From: Anaeramoeba flamelloides
Taxonomy: Eukaryota > Metamonada > Anaeramoebidae
Reading direction: 5' to 3'
Assembly (NCBI GenBank): GCA_027625915.1
Contig: JANTQA010000057.1
Coordinates: forward strand, 4,588,001 to 4,652,000
DNA length: 64,000 nt
Made by a program: the position numbers and the translations under genes. How positions within the stretch are numbered: the stretch's first letter is position 1; every line of letters begins with the position of its first letter. The notes under the pieces were generated by a model. The model did not search any database and had not been told where the DNA came from. It saw only the letters and a program-made list of their open reading frames with translations. Shown here in pieces: positions 60,776-64,000 of this stretch.

Positions 60776-61671
60776 GCTATGTGGAAAATTTTGTATTTTA
60801 GTTTATCTTTATGATTTAAACTATTTGTTATAATACTGTGATTTTAGCAATTGAATTGGTTTTGATTGTCTTTTTATTTAATCATTTTAGAATCTTTGGT
60901 ATTAATCACGACCCTCTTGTAAATTATAATATATTTTTTTATAAAATTTTCATTTTTTTTTTTTTTTTGATTTTCGAAACATTTGGAAAAAGTACATTTT
61001 TTATTGTGTGAAAATATAAACTTATATTTAGACCATTAGAAAAAGATTTAATTTCACGAATTTTCCTAAAGATTTTTTATTAAAGCACAACTGTTGGTAT
61101 AAAAACAAAAACTCTGGATTTTTACATTTTTTTTTATTTTCACTTTTTTGGAAAGTTCTTTTCCAATTTTAATCAAAAAAAAGTTGGAAAAAAATAAAAA
61201 CAAATTTTGAAAAAAATTTCCTTGAAAGATCTCAATGACAAAACAAAAGTTACTTGGAATGGAATAACAAACCCTTGAAATTTCAAGTAAATTAGATCAT
61301 GATTCAGACTGAAAAAAAATATTATTTTGCTACACTTTAATTCTTTGATTTTTATTTTTTTCAATTTATTTTTGTTACGTAATTGTTTTGGCATTAATTT
61401 TTTATTGTAAGTCCTATTGTTGCTTATCACATATATGTCAATCAATTCAGTTGTCAAAAAAATCTGTTCTTTAATTTTTCATTCATGAACTAAAATTTCA
61501 ATCTTTTCTTTTCTTTTTTAAAAAATTACAACTTACGTTTTATTTTGTATGAAAAATTCTTCCATTCGTATATCTTGCAATAAAGGATTGTTTCCCCTTA
61601 ATAAGACCCCCTTTGAATTCTCTAAAGATTTGATCCATTTGCTTCCTAACATTGATTACTGTTTTTTCAAA

Positions 61672-61865
61672 AAGTCAGTTCCACTTTTAAGACACAAACT
61701 TTGAACGAAATTTAAGGCACAATAAAAATCTCAAATTAAGGCACAAAATTCAAATTCTAGTAAATTAAATTGTGTAAAAAAATTCTTAAAAATGTGTTTT
61801 AATTTGGAATTTTTTTTAGCCTTAAATTTCGTTCAAAGTTTGTGTCTTAAAAATGGAACTGACTG
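61672..61865. mobile_element. TA-MITE, copy 5
   Basis: The right end GGAACTGACTG is followed by TA. The left end is slightly damaged (aagtcagttcc) and lacks the flanking TA. The body has the clearest arms of the family: acaaactttgaacgaaattt paired with its inverted partner near 61830-61850. About 194 bp. Confidence 0.8.
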
Positions 61866-63029
61866 TATTTGAAAAAAAAAATGATTTTCGAAATCCAGAT
61901 TTTTCCTTTTATACTCAAAATACTATTTTAATATTTTTTTTTTACTTAAAAATGATTTTCTATGATCCTTTTAGAATTATTTTAAAATATTCAAAAGTTT
62001 TACTACCTATATTTGAATTTTGATATTGTTTAGTGAATTTTCCAAAAAAAAAAAATTTATATCTTCTAATCTGTTTTTTAATTTGTTGAATATTTTTCGA
62101 TTTAATTCTACTTGATATCAATATATACCTATCGTAACTAAAATTCAGATTGAAAACAAGTCATATAGTTCATTTAAATTCAACTCGTTTATTTTTTGAT
62201 TAAGTTTACATTTTTTTATTTAAACTGAGAAGAATAGAATCAACACAACTTCCGGTCACTATAATATTGATAGTATAGCTTTTAAGAATTTTCATATTAA
62301 ACTTGGTGTATGGATAATCCAAGTATTTATATATTTTATTCTTTTTTTGAATAATTAATATTTACTATAAACAATTGTACTGGGATACAATATGATTTAA
62401 ATTGCAACAATCCACCCATTTAAAATTTTAGAATAACGAAAATATATGCCGATCAAATTTCAAAAAAAAAAATCTTGAATTTCATAAATTGTTTTTACTC
62501 AGTTTGAAAATATAACTTTAAATGGGTAAATTGGCAATATTTAAAGATTTTTTTTTTAGTAACCTAAATAAAAATAATTCAAAAGGACACAAAATATTCT
62601 ATTGGGAATAAAATTATCATACAAAAAAATCCTTCAAAAAAATATTTTTTAACAAGCTAAATAATAAAAAATAAATTATCTTAAAACTTTATTATTTTAG
62701 TTCTAAATTCCGAGGTGTTTATTTTTAAAATCACTGTATTTAATTCAAGAGAATAATTATAATTTTCCAACTTTTTAGGAAAATCTTGTATATTGTCTAT
62801 AGGTTCTACCCCAAAACTCCATTTTTGGTAAATAAAAAAGTATTTTTATATATGAATAAAAGATCATATTCATCTTAAGGGGGGAATATTCTTGTGGTTT
62901 ATTTTTTTCCAACAAGTTTCAGATACCAAATGAAAGATATGATGATTATTTTTATTATTGACTGTTATAAATTTCCAGGTGAAAAATGAAGTCACAATAC
63001 AAAAGTAACTAATTTGTGCTTTTTTTACT

Positions 63030-63645
63030 CCAGAATCTAAATTGAGGATGGTACGATTAATATATTGGAAGCTAAATTATTAAAAATGCGAATTTTGTGT
63101 TTTTAAATTAGAATTTTTATTTAGGTTGTATTTATACTTTTTAAAAAATTGTTTTTTTTGATTTCGTCAAGTAATTGGGAAATGAAAATTTCAGTTTGAA
63201 ACCCAAAAATCGTAATTTATTATTAAAGCCCTATTATCAGTATAAAAACCAAGAGTATCCTTTTTTTTATTATTTTTTTTCAATCTCGTTTTTCAACAAA
63301 CCCCATGTACAAAATGTTGGCTGAAATGTAAAAATGATCACTATTCAAACCGAGTCAAATACTTGGTTTAAAACTATAACTTTAAGATATTCCAAAAAAA
63401 GTTCATTTAAAAAAAATGGTCATTTTTTGGTTTTATATTGATATTAGGGCTTTGAAAATTTTCAAACTTGTTCGTCTTACAATCACGAATTCAAATTTCG
63501 GTTTAGAAAAATTTCGAAAAATTACCTTTTTGAATAAATATCAAAACCCATATGAAGCCCAAGATCCATCATTTTAAGAAACAAAATGACATACCAACTA
63601 ATCCTAATACAAGATAATCTTTTTTCAAGTTTCAGGAATTGGAAA
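63030..63645. repeat. FB1-like remnant
   Basis: The right part (63530-63645) carries the family's right arm: atcaaaacccatatgaagcc, cctaatacaagataatcttt and tttcaggaatt. The left arm is weak (ccagaatctaaattgaggat resembles the interior near 3633), and its outer end is missing. Confidence 0.5.
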
Positions 63646-64000
63646 GTTTGTTGGGTTTTCTTTTTTTCAAAAATGTATTACTATTTTGTATTTGGACTGT
63701 TAATTGAATTATAATTCAAATATATAGTATTTTCTGGAGATTGTTTCATTTTAATCTAAAGAACTCAAACTTTATTAGCATAATATATAGGAATTCAATT
63801 TGACTTTATTTTCTTTTTCCTTTACTTTCCTCAGAAAGTTTCCAAAGCTATAGATCATAAATTGTGATCTCTAACTGATTATTTACACCTTTTTTTTGGT
63901 TAGACTATGAATTTAGGTGATCTAAAATCAAAACAATAAAATGAAAACTTTGAAAAAATGACAAATCAAAAAGAGGAAATTTTAACCCTTTAAATCTCAA

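Larger units (their letters stand above)
58853..64000. other. Intergenic region to the end of the window
   Basis: No gene is supported. The first 300 bases after the V-ATPase stop are A-rich with several AATAAA-like words, probably its 3' region. It contains a CA/TA microsatellite (60022-60063), repeat R5 copy 2 (60265-60775), a TA-MITE (61672-61865) and an FB1-like remnant (63030-63645). The open frame at 61173-61457 (-) is AT-rich and unrecognised. Confidence 0.65.

Noticed and set aside
1-64000. Retrovirus-like, LTR, Polinton or other capsid-bearing fossil
   Set aside because: No long direct repeats at element ends, and no reverse transcriptase, integrase, capsid or polymerase motif was seen in any frame provided by the sequence.

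Overview
The window is nuclear DNA from a very AT-rich, gene-poor eukaryote, probably a protist. I see nine confident protein genes and no rRNA, tRNA, CRISPR array, operon or bacterial-style signal. The genes are eukaryote-specific: tubulin cofactor A, Rab GDI, a USP deubiquitinase, the RNase P/MRP protein Pop4/Rpp29, and the V-ATPase proteolipid. Five of the nine can be assembled across at least one intron. All three standard stops appear to be unassigned to amino acids (TAA and TAG end genes here). The composition, Lys/Asn/Glu-rich proteins and intron style would suit an anaerobic amoeboflagellate or metamonad such as an Anaeramoeba-like organism, but that is a guess from style and not a placement.

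Layout: TBCA (2893-3228, +); RabGDI (8102-9678, +, one intron); a UBA-UIM-USP deubiquitinase of the USP25/28 type (13949-20201, +, one 3.07-kb intron); POP4/Rpp29 (24830-25534, +); a two-exon basic coiled-coil protein (31108-29957, -); a purine nucleoside phosphorylase with three tandem PNP-fold domains (38567-43211, +, a 25-nt intron plus a 1.93-kb intron); a six-TM membrane protein (48080-46788, -); a small single-TM protein (54848-54312, -); and the V-ATPase c subunit (58029-58852, +, three exons). Only about 12 kb of the 64 kb is coding.

The rest is AT-rich DNA packed with old dispersed repeats. These include a TA-flanked, ~195-bp inverted-repeat MITE family (Tc1/mariner-like ends), several foldback families, a ~3.1-kb nested palindrome (about 4040-7117), and paired repeats that sit both between genes and inside introns. 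One 600-bp element is defined by an apparent empty site in a second repeat copy. No retrovirus-like, LTR or capsid-bearing element was recognised.

The genes are housekeeping and do not form one pathway. The strongest candidates for something undescribed are the triple-PNP protein (one intact catalytic unit followed by two units that have lost the motifs), its 25-nt intron directly after ATGATG, and the huge USP intron lying exactly between the Gly and the catalytic His of the active site. All exon joins were made by hand from frame, GT-AG sites and family conservation; no RNA evidence was available.
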